Notes: generated by a model not told the origin, from the letters alone. A stretch of 64,000 bases of DNA from Adenophora triphylla var. japonica (GCA_022495995.1 JAFEMH010005382.1:1-64000), one strand, 5' to 3'; counted from the stretch's first letter, positions 1 to 12,934 are shown. A program made the numbers and translations.

Positions 1-3000
1 GATCTCCTAATAAGAAAATATAATTGGAATCTCACATAGATCAATCATCCCCAAATTGCGATTAAACATTAGCAATGTAAACTAACTTACTTCTCGATAA
101 CCATCAACGAACTCAAAATCCGCATAATGCCAATACCTCCCAAGCATCACACCAATCCCTCATATGAGTCAAGCAACCAAGTCGACCTATGGGGTGTAAT
201 CATCCTAAAGTATCCTGTCTTCCAATAAGATTCATCCTCATTTTATTTTCTCGACTAATGATAATCATTTCTCAAACAACCGTATACATATATTACCGAT
301 TCACGAAGTTGATCCTTTAAGTCACCAATAACTATATCTATTATATTTTTCACATTTACCCTATTTACCTCTCCATAACTAATACACACCTATAAATCAA
401 AACGTTCATACTAAATACAAAGGTTGTCTTAAGTATATCCTTAAAGCAAATATTCACTGTAATTGTAACACTCCGAAAAATTCCACTAATAACCACTGAG
501 TATTCTACTAGTTTCTAAAATCAGTCATACAAATCATCAACAAGGGATAACAAATACTTATTCTTCACAGTTATCTATTTGAGATCTCTCTAATCTATAA
601 ATAACCACCAAGTATCATCTTTTCTAAATATAGTACAAATTTATCCTTACGAAGATTCGCTAAGCTAATTATCTTCTTTATCAAATAATTTCCCAAGTTG
701 AATCGTCAATTCCATCATCCCAATTAGTGTACTCTATCTAGGGATTCGAATACCAAAATAGTACCTTATATCAACTCAAAGCCTCAATATCCTGGCATGA
801 TACCTGATGGAAACCCGAAACTCACATGGAAAACACCACTTAGTCAACTTATAGGGTGATATCACTTACAAGAATATCTGATTTTCTATTCAAATTAGTA
901 GTAAGAATACAATCAATCTCTCATTAGAGAATATACTTATAGCACATAAGGCAATTATATGTCAGTTCTATAAGGACTCGTACTCGCGATATCTTATAAA
1001 CCATATAATCCTACTTAGACTATCACCTTCAATACTAGTCTCATATATCTAGTCTCCACCACGAGGCACCAATGTATAAACACTCACGCAAGTTATACAA
1101 CCATAAACCACTCTTAATTAGGCTATATACCTAACCTCAACTAAGAGTTCACCAATTTATTTACCACCGGTACATGAGATAATTCAAGTGTCTTTTACTT
1201 AAATATAACACATAACCCAAATAACCTTCACATTCCTTAGGCCCTACTTTTGACATTTACGCATATATGACATAATATCAATAAATAACTTATCCGTCTC
1301 AACTACACACGGAGGCAAATCAAACATGGATAAGGAGACTCGCTTCTTGCGACAGTCCTCCCCAACCACAACAACTACTCAAATATTTCAGGTCAATATT
1401 ACAATAATTCACGGATTGGTATCTCTACCACATCCACCGGCAATCCATGCCCACTTAATCACAATTATCATGATAATTAGGAATGATTCGAGGTACTATC
1501 CCATAAGAGTAGAACCTCCAAGCCACATAAGGCAACTCTTAAGCCATTTATGCAAATAAAAGTGAAATGTAATGCCACATGAGAACAAAATGAACGAGAA
1601 TTTAGAAAAGTATGATCCCTAACTTTCAGGAGACAGGTAATATACCTCGAATGATTGTGGAGGAATCTATCTCTCCATATTGCTCACATTTCCTTGATTC
1701 TTTGGTTGGTCATTATCATTTTGTCATTGAACAAATTCTGCATTAAACCCTCGACGTCGGTTATCACACACTCTCACTCGGCTAGACTCTGCAGAGAACT
1801 CTAGCAGAGCTCGATGCCAAGCTGAGGACCCAGGCCCGAAACCTACACGTGTCCGTGGAGCGTCCTCAAACTAACCCAAATTTCCTAAACTTTTTAAAAC
1901 TTCGATTTAACTTACAACTTAAACATCTTGAACAAAACCATTTCCAATTAACTTCATTCCTCTACATGGAAGGAAGAGTTGAATAACTTTTAAAAGTAAC
2001 AAACACTACTTTAATTATAAAAGACTTTATTTATAATGTAGAAACTAAGTTTTATACCCACCAACTCCGTAGAGGAATTATACCAAAATACATTTTCTAC
2101 GCTGACCTATATGTACCAGAGCAATCCCAAAATACCACGTTGAACTCCTTTCGGAGTCCTCGCTTGGCCGGTCCGCCTGTCTCGGGATCTAAAAACATTA
2201 AAGGGAGAGGGGTGAGAATAAATCTCGGCAAGCTATTATGAATGCGACGATATGCCAAATAAGATCTGACACATAACAAGTTGCATACAACACATTGAAA
2301 AGCCGTAAACACCTTCCATTACCTTGGTTTACCTTTTCCCGTACGAGCAAATAGTCGTACAACATTGGGTATAATAATACTCCAATCTTAGGTGAGCTGC
2401 TTAAGCAATACTCACATCTTATAAGACCCGTTTTTCAGGGAACCATATAAGATAGTAGCAACTCTGTAAGGCTTTTGGCTCACTACAGATGCTATAACCC
2501 CAACATGTGGCCACAGAAGGAGACGGTCACGGATATAACATAATCCGATCACATTAGGTCACACTTCCATAATTGATCGTATTATGTTATACCCCCAATA
2601 TCAGCTGATTAACAAATTATCAAGCACATAATAGATACTTGACATATAATCCACAAAGGGGATAAGCAACATAGCAACATGGTAAAATATACTCATGTTC
2701 AACCAATATCATAGTGCAACATTTATGTAATACACTAAGCATAATACCAACCATGAATATGTACTCAAGTAAAGTAACAAAGTATCAGCAAATAAACACA
2801 CTTAGACAATATTCAATAATAAATGATCTCTATAAGGATCCAAGTTAACTTTACCAAGTGAAAGTCATTACACAACCTCAGATAACATTAATAAAAGTTC
2901 ACGATCTACTTCCCAAGTTCGAACCACATTGGTGAAGTACGAATCAAGCTTAACAACCATTTTCCGGACAATAATCCATGTTACAAAGTCTCTATAGAGA

Positions 3001-4355
3001 TTCAAGCTAAATTTATCAAGTTGGAGTCACAATGCTTAAGTGGCCCAAGTTCTACTTTAATCTAGGTTGAGAAGGGTTGATTCATATCCGAATTTGATTA
3101 GGTTCCATTAATTTATAGTGGTTAGGAGTCATGCCACTAGGTTGTTGGTAAATCAGTAAGAAAGGAAACTAAGGAGGTTCTGGCATTATGGGCGACCGCC
3201 CACGCCACTTGGGCAACCGCCCAAGTGGTTTTAAAAACAACCCAAGTTGCTGCCCTCTTGGGCGACCGCACACAACCTCTTGGGCGACTGCCCAAGAGGG
3301 ATTCCCAAGCATCCCATTTTCTGTCTAGATGGGCGGCCGCTCATCACCACTTGGGCGACCGCCCAAGACCCCTGCCCAGCAAGATCAATTTCCAAACCCT
3401 TGTTTACCTAGGTTCTTTTCCTTTTTTTTAAATCTTCCTAACTTCCATGATCACCAAAAGAATTTCCTCACTTTACTACCTTATCCTAAATCCTTTAAAC
3501 CCAAAATAACATAAACCTAGATTATTTTCCACAAGATTTCCAACCCATTTTATCAACATTTTTCAAGTTTAATTCTCTAAAATTAACTCCACCCATTTCT
3601 TACATTCTAAATCAACTTCTAAGAACGAGAGCATCATTTTATCTCATTTATCAATTCTCCAACTTCAAGAGGGTTCCAAAGCATTTAAACAACTATCATC
3701 ATAACAAGAACAACCATAAAGAGTTCATGAGCATTCAATGAAGGAAAAGGTCATAATAACTCACCTTAGGAAATAAGAGGTGGATTAAGGATTTTCTTGG
3801 CTTGATCCACTCTCCTAGATGCACCAATCACAAAAGTACTCTTGGATTGAAAAATGGAGAAGAAATGACTCCTCTAGGAACTTAAGGAGGTGAGGCTTCA
3901 AAATGTTTCCATGGAGTTCTTGGGAGGAGTAAGAAGAAAATGATGGAAAAGGAGAGAATGATGAGGAAGGAAAGAAGGAGGATGGAAGAGTGAGGGGGAA
4001 GTATGGGAGGTATGGGGGAGTCATTGACTATAGAGGGGGAAGGAGAGGAATTTAGGGGAATGGTCCCCTACTTCAAAAACTCTTCCAATCAATTTAAAAT
4101 AACCCTTCCATCCCAAAATATTTTATTTGTCTATTTTATTACCACTTCACCCTATTACTTTATTTATTTTCCATTATTTTGATTTAACCAAATACTTTAA
4201 CTCACTTCCATTTTATCCCTAGGCTTTGAATTATCTCCTAACCATTTCATCTTAATATCCGAATTTAAGATATAAAATAAACACATAAAGCTAACATTAA
4301 TTTTAAAAGCATATAATATTATACTAAAATTGTGCCTAGGGTTAGGGTCGTTACA
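1..4355 (-). mobile_element. Probable Ty3/gypsy-type LTR remnant
   Basis: No believable coding region is seen. Read on the minus strand, the stretch begins at 4355 with TGTAACGACCCTAACC, a start commonly seen for plant chromovirus-type gypsy LTRs, and continues as long A+T-rich non-coding sequence broken by a GC-rich block near 3.2-3.4 kb. Such LTRs can be several kilobases long. I found no matching second LTR, primer-binding site or target duplication, so the low-coordinate limit is unknown and may lie outside the window. The assignment is inferred from the terminal sequence and composition only. Confidence 0.35.
3187..3375. repeat. Cluster of GGGCGACCGCCC near-palindromes
   Basis: About seven copies of a near-palindromic motif, GGGCGACCGCCC or close variants often flanked by CTT and AAG, are spaced irregularly over under 200 bp. 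The block is strongly GC-rich inside A+T-rich surroundings. Short open frames across it are by-products of the repeat. The same motif recurs at 23.8 kb, and a looser form at 5.0 kb. Confidence 0.6.
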
Positions 4356-4358
4356 ATA

Positions 4359-5181
4359 TGTTTTCCTTTAGATGAGAAAAGGAAAGATCATATAAATTGA
4401 TATCACCTCCCTATTGGAAATAAATTAACAACACCACAGATTAAACAATCAATTTAATCAACAATAGGGGAATTTATTAATCAAGTCAAGATCGTACCAA
4501 TTAATAAGCCAATAGCAAAACGACAGCAAGGAAAAGGGATCAGGAAAACAAACAGAAACAAGTAAACAGACGATTAGAAAAACTTATCGTGATTTGATCG
4601 AGTCGCCTTAGGAAGACTGTCCTAAGAGAAAATATTGCTCCCAATTGGGTGCAACTTCAGTACGAGCAAATTTCTCCGAGGATAAAACGATCACGGATTA
4701 CGTACCACAAATCAGCACACAGGTAGGTAATCACCGGCGGTCCTATCTCAGTCGCCTTAAATCTCACGAACGGATCTCTACGAACAGGGAGTAATTTAAC
4801 AATGAAGTAAAGCAAGAGAATTGATTTTCTCTTCAATATTTCATAATCAATTCGGCTGGAGGAAGTATTGTATTTATACATATGGCAATTTAGGGTTTAG
4901 AGTCTTAATAAGACTTAAAAACTGCTGCAATTCGGCTCAGGAAAATCACCAGCCCGCCACGAGCGCGACCGCGGTCGGCCTTAGCGCGGCCGCGCACTAC
5001 TTCAAAAAATTGACGTCGAGCTCTCTGTAGACCAGCGCGGCCACCCTTGGCCTTGGCGCGACCGCCCTCCTGTCCAGATCTTCCGACGTGATTTTCCCTT
5101 AGCCAAATTCAGTTCAAGCCAACGACGCTCCAAGGTCATAGGACTATGAACTTTCATACCACATATATAAATATTCCAACA
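4359..5181 (-). mobile_element. Ty1/copia-type 3' LTR with polypurine tract
   Basis: On the minus strand the block starts TGTTGGAATATT at 5181 and ends CA at 4359. It is immediately preceded (5182-5191) by the purine run GGGAAGGGAG, the expected polypurine primer just upstream of a 3' LTR. The internal region that should lie beyond 5191 is not recognisable, so only the 3' end of the element survives. A GC-rich patch near 4965-5070 (GCGCGACCGC and GCGCGGCCGC forms) lies inside. It abuts the putative gypsy LTR three bases away, so one may have inserted at the edge of the other. Short open frames here are not genes. Confidence 0.5.
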
Positions 5182-5496
5182 CTCCCTTCCCTAATGTTTG
5201 GAAGAACATAGCCAGAAACCTTCCACAAGCTATATCAATTAGTACTTTATTATATTTGGTTTCAGTTTTTCTTTTTAGGACAGATTTAAAAGATTATTTA
5301 TAATCTACAATGTTGTTGCGTTTGATACGCAGGATGCACAATGCTTTAGTTTTACTGGCAAAAGTCCTATTATTTGTATAAAATCTTCCTCCACTACCAC
5401 CCACCGCAAAATATAAGATATAATAAAGTACATTAACACAATCACAATACAATGTAACAGCAAAATATGAAACATTTGTAATAGATTATGATTTTT

Positions 5497-7118
5497 AGTC
5501 TTATTCTTTTGTCATTAGTTGCGCATTTCACATACCGTTCACATTTACTTTATTTATGTGGGAAAGAGTTTTATTTGTTCTGCAAATAATTTTGTGAGTG
5601 TAGGAATTCTGTGGTTAGAATATATTGTAAGTTCAGATATTTGTTATTTCAATCTTAACTTCAATTTTTTTCTTACTTTCTGTTTATTTTATAATTCATG
5701 TTGATTTAAAGAAGTTGCTTATAGGCAACTAAATTGGATAAACAAGGTCTTTCAATGTGGTTTGTTGATAATCTGCTTAATGCAAATTCAGGAAAAGTTG
5801 TGGTAAGACTATTCTCAGTTTTCTGCTTAATGCGTGTCATATGTGTTTGTGGAATAGTTTGGGAAGGCCTTTTACATCACTTACAATTAACATAATTTTG
5901 TGTTTTTTTTTTTACATAAATTGAAATTTTGTAAATAAAATTGTCCCTAGATGTTACTTTAATAATAATAATAATAAAAAAAGACATCTAATCATTATAT
6001 ACATACTTGCAAAACTATATGTTTTAAAAGTGGATAGTTTGTATCAAAATAAATAAATAGTGGATAATAAAAAAAATTATACATTAGTCTTATTCTTTTG
6101 TCATCTGTTGCGCATTTCACATACCGTTCACATTTGCTTTATTTATGTGGGAAAGAGTTTTATTTGTTCTCCAAATAATTTTGTGAGTGTAGGAATTATG
6201 TGGTTAGAACAGATCGTAAGTTCAGATATTTGTTATTTCAATCTTAACTTCAAATTTTTTCTTACTTTCTGTTTAATTTATAATTCATGCTGATTTAAAG
6301 AAGTTTCTTATAGGCAACTAAATTGGATAAACAAGGTCTTTCAATGTGGTTTGTTGATAATCTGCTCAATGCAAATTCAGGAAAAGTTGTGGTAAGACTA
6401 TTCTCAGTTTTCTGCTTAATGCGTGTCATATGTGTTTGTGTTTGTGGAATAGTTTGGGAAGGCCTTTTACATCACTTACAATTAATATAATTTTGTGTTT
6501 TTTTTTTTTTTACATAAATTGACATTTTGTAAATAAAATTGTCCCTAGATTTTACTTTAATAATAATAATAATAAAAGACATCTAATCATTATATACATA
6601 CTTGCAAAACTATATATTTTAAAAGTGGATAGTTTGTATCAAAATAAATAAATAGTGGATAGTAAAAAAAAATTATACATTAGTCTTATTCTTTTGTCAT
6701 CTGTTGCGCATTTCACATACCGTTCACATTTGCTTTATTTATGTGGGAAAGAGTTTTATTTGTTCTGCAAATAATTTTGTGAATGTAGGAATTATGTGGT
6801 TAGAACAGATCGTAAGTTCAGATATTTGTTATTTCAATCTTAACTTCAAATTTTTTCTTACTTTCTGTTTAATTTATAATTCATGCTGATTTAAAGAAGT
6901 TGCTTATAGGCAACTAAATTGGATAAACAAGGTCTTTCAATGTGGTTTGTTGATAATCTGCTCAATGCAAATTCAGGAAAAGTTGTGGTAAGTCTATTCT
7001 CAGTTTTCTTTTCTGCTTAATACGTGTCATACGTGTTTTCGTTTGTGGAATAGTTTGGGAAGGCCTTTTACATCACTTACAATTAACATAATTTTGTGTT
7101 TTTTTACATAAATAGACA
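5497..7118. repeat. Three ~590-bp tandem units (third interrupted)
   Basis: The anchor GCGCATTTCACATACCG occurs at about 5521, 6110 and 6706, giving periods of 589 and 596 bp. Units are nearly identical, differing by point changes and by lengths of poly-T and AAT runs. The third unit stops at 7118 and resumes at 12342, because a Helitron was inserted; its remaining end runs to about 12505. The 60-77 codon open frames in each unit are coincidental. About 300 bp to the left (5192-5496) show nothing recognisable. Confidence 0.85.
5725..6987 (+). pseudogene. Exon-like block repeated three times
   Basis: Each tandem unit contains a 78-bp block at 5725-5802, 6314-6391 and 6910-6987. Every copy is preceded by a TATAG acceptor and followed by a GTAAG or GTAAGT donor, and encodes the same open 26 residues starting ATKLDKQGLSMW and ending NSGKVV. 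Only silent or no changes separate the copies within the block, while flanking intron-like sequence varies more. I do not recognise the protein family. Partner exons of the same gene were not found on either side, so this looks like a duplicated single-exon fragment with its introns. A working multi-exon gene cannot be excluded. Confidence 0.45.
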
Positions 7119-10100
7119 TCTATATAATATATAAAAGCAGAAACATTTCAAGATCATACAGCTCGCCACGTGAAATTCCAAGTCAGCTCTATGTTCACCA
7201 ATTATTAGCCGACATGTGTCACATTCAACGAAGAGTTTTATTTTAGATTTTGATTTAAACACAAATTTTAGCTTTTAAATCCAAACAAAATATTTTTAAA
7301 CGTAGTAAATTCAAATTACAGCGGTTCAACTACTTCATCCGAAATAATGTGATGGTGGTAGAAAGTAGAAACATTGTCTTGGAGCATGCACTGATTTCTC
7401 TTATCATTATCCCCCATATTAGATTTTAGATTATCAGATTAGTTTATTTTATTGGATTAAATTTAATTTGTTTAAATTGTATTATTCTCTCCATCCTAAA
7501 ATGAATGATTTTTTTTTTCAAAATATAAGAATTATTTTAAAAAATTTAATTTTAATCTAGAAAAAATAATAAACATTCTTTTAATTCATTTTCAAAATTT
7601 TAGATTTGTAAAAATATAATGAATTATGAAAAAAAAATTAAATCAAAAAATTTAAAAGAACATATATTTTGACACACTAATGGTCATTCAATCTATATAA
7701 TATATAAAAGCAGAAACATTTCAAGACCATACAGCTCGCCACGTGAAATTTCAAGTCAGCTCTATGTTCACCAGTTATTAGCCGCCATGTGACATTCAAT
7801 GAAGAGTTTTATTTTAGATTTTGATTTAAATACAAATTTCAGCTTTTAAATCCGAACAAAATATTTTTAAACGTAGTAAATTCAAACTACAGCGGTTCAA
7901 CTACTTCATCCGAAAGAATGTGATGGTGGTAGAAAGTAGAAACATTGTCTTGGAGCATGCACTGATTTCTCTTATCATTATCCCCCATATTAGATTTTAG
8001 ATTATTAGATTAGTTTATTTTATTGGATTAAATTTAATTTGTTTAATTTGTATTATTCTCTCCATCCTAAAATGAATGATTTTTTTTCAAAATTTAAGAA
8101 TCATTTTAAAAAATTTAATTTTAATCTAGAAAAAATAATAAACATTCTTTTAATTCATTTTCAAAATTTTAGATTTGTAAAAATATAATGAATTATGAAA
8201 AAAAAAATTAAATAAAAAAATTTAGAAGAACATTTATTTTGAGACAATAATGGTCATTCAATATATATAATATTTAAAAGCAGAAACATTTCAAGACCAT
8301 ACAACTCGCCACGTGGAATTTCAAGTCAGCTCTATGTTCACCAATTATTAGCCGCCATGTGTCTCATTCAATGAAGAGTTTTATTTTAGATTTTTATTTA
8401 AACACAAATTTTAGCTTTTAAATCCAAACAAAATATTTTTAAACGTAATAAATTCAAACTACAGCGGTTCAACTATTTCATCCGAAAGAATGTGATGGTG
8501 GTAAAAAGTAGAAACATTGTCTTGGAGCATGCACTGATTTCTCTTATCATTATCCCCCATATTAGATTTTAGATTATTAGATTAGTTTATTTTATTGGAT
8601 TAAATTTAATTTGTTTAAATTGTATTATTCTCTCCATCCTAAAATGAATGATTTTTTTTTCAAAATTTAAGAATCATTTTAAAAAAATTAATTTTAATCT
8701 AGAAAAAAATAATAAACATTCTTTTAATTCATTTTCAAAATTTTAGATTTAAAAAAATATAATGAATTATGAAAAAAAAATTAAATCAAAAAATTTAAAA
8801 GAACATTTATTTTGAGACAATAATGGTCATTCAATCTATATAATATACTCCCTCCGTCCCGCTAGTAACCACACTGTTACTGTTTGCGCGGGGATTAAGG
8901 AAAAAAATAATGATATAAATGTTGTGGGTGCAAAAGTAAAATAGGAGAGAGAATGAGTGGAGGAAATAGTAAAGATTCTTTGCCATTTTAGGAAGTGTGC
9001 GGTTTGTAATGGGACGCCCAAAATAGAAAGTGTGCGGTTTGTAGCGGGACAGAGGGAGTATAAAAGCAGAAACATTTCAAGACCATACAGCTCGCCACGT
9101 GGAATTACAAGTCAGCTCTATGTTCACCAATTATTAGCCGCCATGTGTCACATTCAATGAAGAGTTTTATTTTAGATTTTGATTTAAACACAAATTTTAT
9201 CTTTTAAATCCAAACAAAATATATTTAAACGTAGTAAATTCAAATTACAGCGGTTCAACTACTTCATCCGAAAGAATGTGATGGTGGTAGAAAGTAGAAA
9301 CATTGTCTTGGAGCATGCATTGATTTCTCTTTTCATTATCCCCCATATTAGATTTTATATTATTAGATTAGTTTATTTTATTGGATTAAATTTAATTTGT
9401 TTAAATTGTATTATTCTCTCCATCCTAAAATGAATGATTTTTTTCAAAATTTAAGAATCATTTTAAAAAATTTAATTTTAATCTAGAAAAAATAATAAAC
9501 ATTCTTTTAATTCATTTTCAAAATTTTAGATTTGTAAAAATATAATGAATTATGAAAAAAAATTAAATCAAAAAATTTAAAAGAACATTTATTTTGACAC
9601 ACTAATGGTCATTCAATCTATATAATATATAAAAGCAGAAACATTTCAAGACCATACAGCTCACCACGTGAAATTTCAAGTCAGCTCTATGTTCACCAAT
9701 TATTAGCCGCCATGTATCACATTCAATGAAGAGTTTTATTTTAAATTTTGATTTAAACACAAATTTTAGCTTTTAAATCCAAACAAAATAATTTTAAACG
9801 TAGTAAATTCAAACTACATCGGTTCAACTACTTCATCCGAAAGAATGTGATGGTGGTAGAAAGTAGAAACATTGTCTTGGAGCATGCACTGATTTCTCTT
9901 ATCATTATCCCCCATATTAGATTTTAGATTATTAGATTAGTTTATTTTATTGGATTAAATTTAATTTGTTTAAATTGTATTATTCTCTCCATCCTAAAAT
10001 GAATGATTTTTTTTTCAAAATTTAAGAATCATTTTAAAAAATTTATTTTAATCTAGAAAAAATAATAAACATTCTTTTAATTCATTTTCAAAATTTTAGA

Positions 10101-10186
10101 TTTGTAAAAATATAATGAATTATGAAAAAAAATTAAATCAAAAAATTTAAAAGAACATTTATTTTGAGACAATAATGGTCATTCAA
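7119..10186 (+). repeat. Five tandem copies of the Helitron 5' region
   Basis: Units begin at 7119, 7692, 8262, 8835 and 9617 and are 567-573 bp long once the nested MITE in unit 4 is removed. Each begins with the Helitron 5' terminus (in unit 3 the TC has become TA) followed by AAAGCAGAAACATTTCAAG, CACGTG-containing sequence and an A+T-rich tail ending GGTCATTCAA. There is no coding potential. The array looks like repeated head-to-tail addition of one terminal segment, as might follow aberrant rolling-circle events; that mechanism is inference. Confidence 0.9.
8848..9058. mobile_element. Stowaway (Tc1/mariner) MITE inside repeat unit 4
   Basis: The ends are CTCCCTCCGTCCCGCTA and the inverted TAGCGGGACAGAGGGAG, flanked by TA on both sides. 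The other four units of the array read continuously across this TA, which proves a 211-bp insertion with TA duplication after the array formed. Confidence 0.92.
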
Positions 10187-10333
10187 TTAGAGATAGAGGA
10201 AGTATTATTATCCATTATCCCCATATCAGATTATCATATTAGTATATTTTATTAGTTTAAATTTAAAATTTTGAAATTATCATCTTTGTAAGTCTTTTTA
10301 AGTAAGATTCCCAAATCATATTATCAGATTATA

Positions 10334-10613
10334 CTCCCTCCGTCCCACCCGAATTTGGACAAATTTCCTTTTTGGGCGTCCCATCCGAATTTGGACAACC
10401 CAAAAAGGAAAGTTTATAATAATAAAAAAATGGGCATACGCATTTCGCTCATTAACTCCACTCATTCTCCACCATACAATTTATTCAACCAACCACTATT
10501 AACTCCACTCATTCTCTCTCTTCATTTTCTACCACACATTTTTATTATCTTATTGTTATTTCTTAATCTCCGTGTAAAGTAACTTTGTCCAAATTCGGGT
10601 GGGACGGAGGGAG
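10334..10613. mobile_element. Stowaway MITE with long terminal inverted repeats
   Basis: The left end is CTCCCTCCGTCCCACCCGAA followed by TTTGGACAAA; the right end is its reverse complement. The terminal repeats are near-perfect over about 30 bp and flanked by TA. A second partial copy of the end motif (CCCATCCGAATTTGGACAA) lies just inside the left end. The 75-codon open frame across it is not a gene. Confidence 0.9.
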
Positions 10614-12311
10614 TATTTATTATTTTCAGCTTATCAAATTAATATATTTTATTAGTTTAAATTTAAAATTTGAAAATTGTCATCTAATGAAAGTCTTTTG
10701 AAAGTAATAGTCCTAGAACTTAATCTCTTTTTATAACCAGAAATCACTATCATTCATTTGTATCTATCATTCTTTTACATACGTTTTCGCGCATCTGCCT
10801 CTTCCAAGTTTGTCTTTCTTTTTTCTCTCAAATCCATTTTTTTTTCAAATTAAATTTGTAACGAGCTATTATTTCAAATGAAAATTGTCATCTAATGAAA
10901 ATCTTTTGGAAGTAATAGTCCTAGAACTTAATCTCTTTTTAAATGATATTTCAATTTCTAACGAGATATTATTCTTAAGATAGAAATATCGGTGCTTTAC
11001 TAACATTTAATGTTAATTACTAACCTTAATGTATATTGGGTTGTTAGATGTTATAACCAATTTCTAATGCATATTAACTCGGTTTGTATGCCATTTGAGC
11101 CTGCCTTCTTGATTGTTTAATGCTTGATTAATAAAATACTCAACCAAAAAGATACGAGTATTTATGATTTCCTAATTTCTATCAAGTGTACTAAGTGATA
11201 CTTGGTGAAGATAAATAAACTGTTGTTAAGTCTGGCCCGAGCATGATCTCGCAAAGAAGACAAGCAACCAAAATCCAACAAAGCTAACTTCATTATCCTA
11301 ATTTTTCATTCTCCACATTATGGCCATTGAAAGCTAAACCTCCTAGGACATATTTAAATCGATTCTATCATTCTCTTTGTATTATTTAATTTGATCATCT
11401 CAATTATAGTTTTTAAGAATATTTTTTGTTGTGATTTTTAACTTAGGTAATTATCTTGATTCTTTTTTCTGTGTGTTGATCAAACATGTTCCTTTTTTTT
11501 ATTTATGAAACTGATCAAATATGATCCTAAGCATTACATCGTTGTCAAGGTCTCTTTTTAGAAAAAGTATACTCCGTCCCAAAACGAAAAACTAAATTAT
11601 TTTTCTAATTTTTCTTGATTAACGATAAATTTAAAATATTTTGGTCATTCATTTTGGGATATAAATATTATTATATTAAACAATGTACTCTAGGCATTTA
11701 GTTTTTTTATGCTACTAAAACATATAATCACGTTAAAAAAAACTCAATTCATGAATAAATAACACTTTTATGTTTAGTGAATCATATTTTGTGAGGTAAT
11801 TCTGAATCTATATTTGTTTATATGATACAAAATTTATCTCTACTATGTGCATCCATTAAAGTGTAAATTAGCTTTTGGTATAATTTGTAAAGTTTAATAT
11901 TTTAAGTGATACTTCTTTCATTTTGGAAGAAGAATGTTGCAGTCATATTGCACGCTTATTAAGGAAAAAAGTGGGCAAACAGTTTGAGTGGCTTGAAGAC
12001 TTAATTATCAAAAACACTATTTATGATTCAAGTTAATTGAAATACAAAATATGGACGTTATGTTGTGGTTTTTTGTAATTATAAGCATGATAAGGGCAAA
12101 AATTGTCATTATTTTCCATTTTAAAACTTTACTCTAGGATGAACGTAAAAAATGACGAAATAGAAACCTTACTTACTTTAGAACAAAATGTGTATAATAT
12201 TTTTATTACTAAGAATATTAAGAATCTTATGTTGAATATTTTCAGGTTGAGTCACAGGAATATAATTTCACCATGTTGTTTTTATAATATTTAATTATTA
12301 GATTCATTATG
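10614..12311. other. Non-coding Helitron interior
   Basis: A+T-rich sequence without recognisable genes or captured exons. A ~70-bp segment containing AAGTAATAGTCCTAGAACTT at about 10666-10737 is repeated at about 10876-10945. A short Stowaway-like end with CTCCGTCCCAAAACG lies near 11571, with an opposing TCATTTTGGGA near 11648. Confidence 0.6.
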
Positions 12312-12341
12312 CCCGTCGAGTATCGACGGGTTACTGACTAG
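12312..12341 (+). other. Helitron 3' terminal hairpin and CTAG end
   Basis: CCCGTCGA (12312-12319), loop GTA, TCGACGGG (12323-12330), then 11 nt ending in CTAG at 12341. The perfect 8-bp stem and spacing are the termination signal expected for rolling-circle transposition. Confidence 0.92.
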
Positions 12342-12652
12342 TTTTGTAAATAAAATTGTCCCTAGATGTTACTTTAATAATAATAATAATAATAAAGACA
12401 TCTAATCATTATATACATACTTGCCAAACTATATGTTTTAAAAGTGGATAGTTTGTGTCAAAATAAATAAATAGTGGATAGTAAAAAAAAAAATTTATAC
12501 ATTTTTGCCATTAAATCCTAAAAAAATATATTCTAAATTAACTTTTATATTTATAGTGACTCCTTTAATTTATAAAATTTGTCAAAATTTTTTGGCCGTT
12601 CGTTTAATAGACGGATGTTAGACAAGTTATTATAAATGAAAATAATATAGCT

Positions 12653-12724
12653 TGTGGCTGCTGGGATTCGAGCCCAGGTCTCCACGGCCACAACGTGAAA
12701 TTCTTACCACTAAACTACAGCCAC
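12653..12724 (-). tRNA. tRNA-His (anticodon GTG)
   Basis: A 72-nt cloverleaf on the minus strand. The acceptor arm GTGGCTG pairs with CAGCCAC, the D-arm region is TAGTTTAGTGGTAAGAA, the anticodon loop TTGTGGC carries GTG, and the T-loop is TTCGAAT within GGGCTCGAATCCC. The anticodon stem has one G-U pair (TCACG/CGTGG). There is no intron and no encoded CCA, as in nuclear plant genes. A TTTT Pol III stop lies about 10 nt downstream (12639-12642). The sequence differs from chloroplast trnH, so this is a nuclear gene. It lies between the tandem-repeat remnant and an hAT-like element. Confidence 0.95.
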
Positions 12725-12934
12725 TGATTATACATAGTTTCACTAGTTTATTGTTATATTCAAAATAATTAGTCACCCTTCTTATTTTTTTCAGCCCTAA
12801 AATAATGATTACGATAAGAAATAAAATTTTCATTTTAGATAATATATGAGACAAAATGAAAATTAGTGCTTCTTATTATTTATTATGAGATGGAGAGAGT
12901 ATATAACAAATTGACCAGTACTAACGGCTATACT

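Larger units (their letters stand above)
7119..12341 (+). mobile_element. Non-autonomous Helitron, 5.2 kb
   Basis: The element begins TCTATATAATATATAAAAGC at 7119 directly after an A. It ends at 12341 with an 8-bp-stem hairpin, TTACTGA and CTAG, directly before a T. This matches the Helitron rule: 5' TC, a 3' hairpin 10-12 nt before CTRR, insertion between A and T, no target duplication. Proof comes from the neighbours: in tandem units 1 and 2 the same place reads uninterrupted ...TTGACA-TTTTGTAAAT..., and the sequences flanking this element rejoin exactly there. There is no Rep/helicase gene, so it would need an outside helper. It contains five tandem copies of its 5' region and two nested Stowaway MITEs. 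Confidence 0.9.

Noticed and set aside
1326..1559. 77-codon frame in the left LTR-like region
   Set aside because: Isolated, low-complexity Thr/Ile/His composition, no homologue recognised.
12653..12724. Chloroplast-derived tRNA-His insertion
   Set aside because: The sequence has the nuclear form (GTGGCTGTAGTTTAGTGG start), unlike the plastid trnH.
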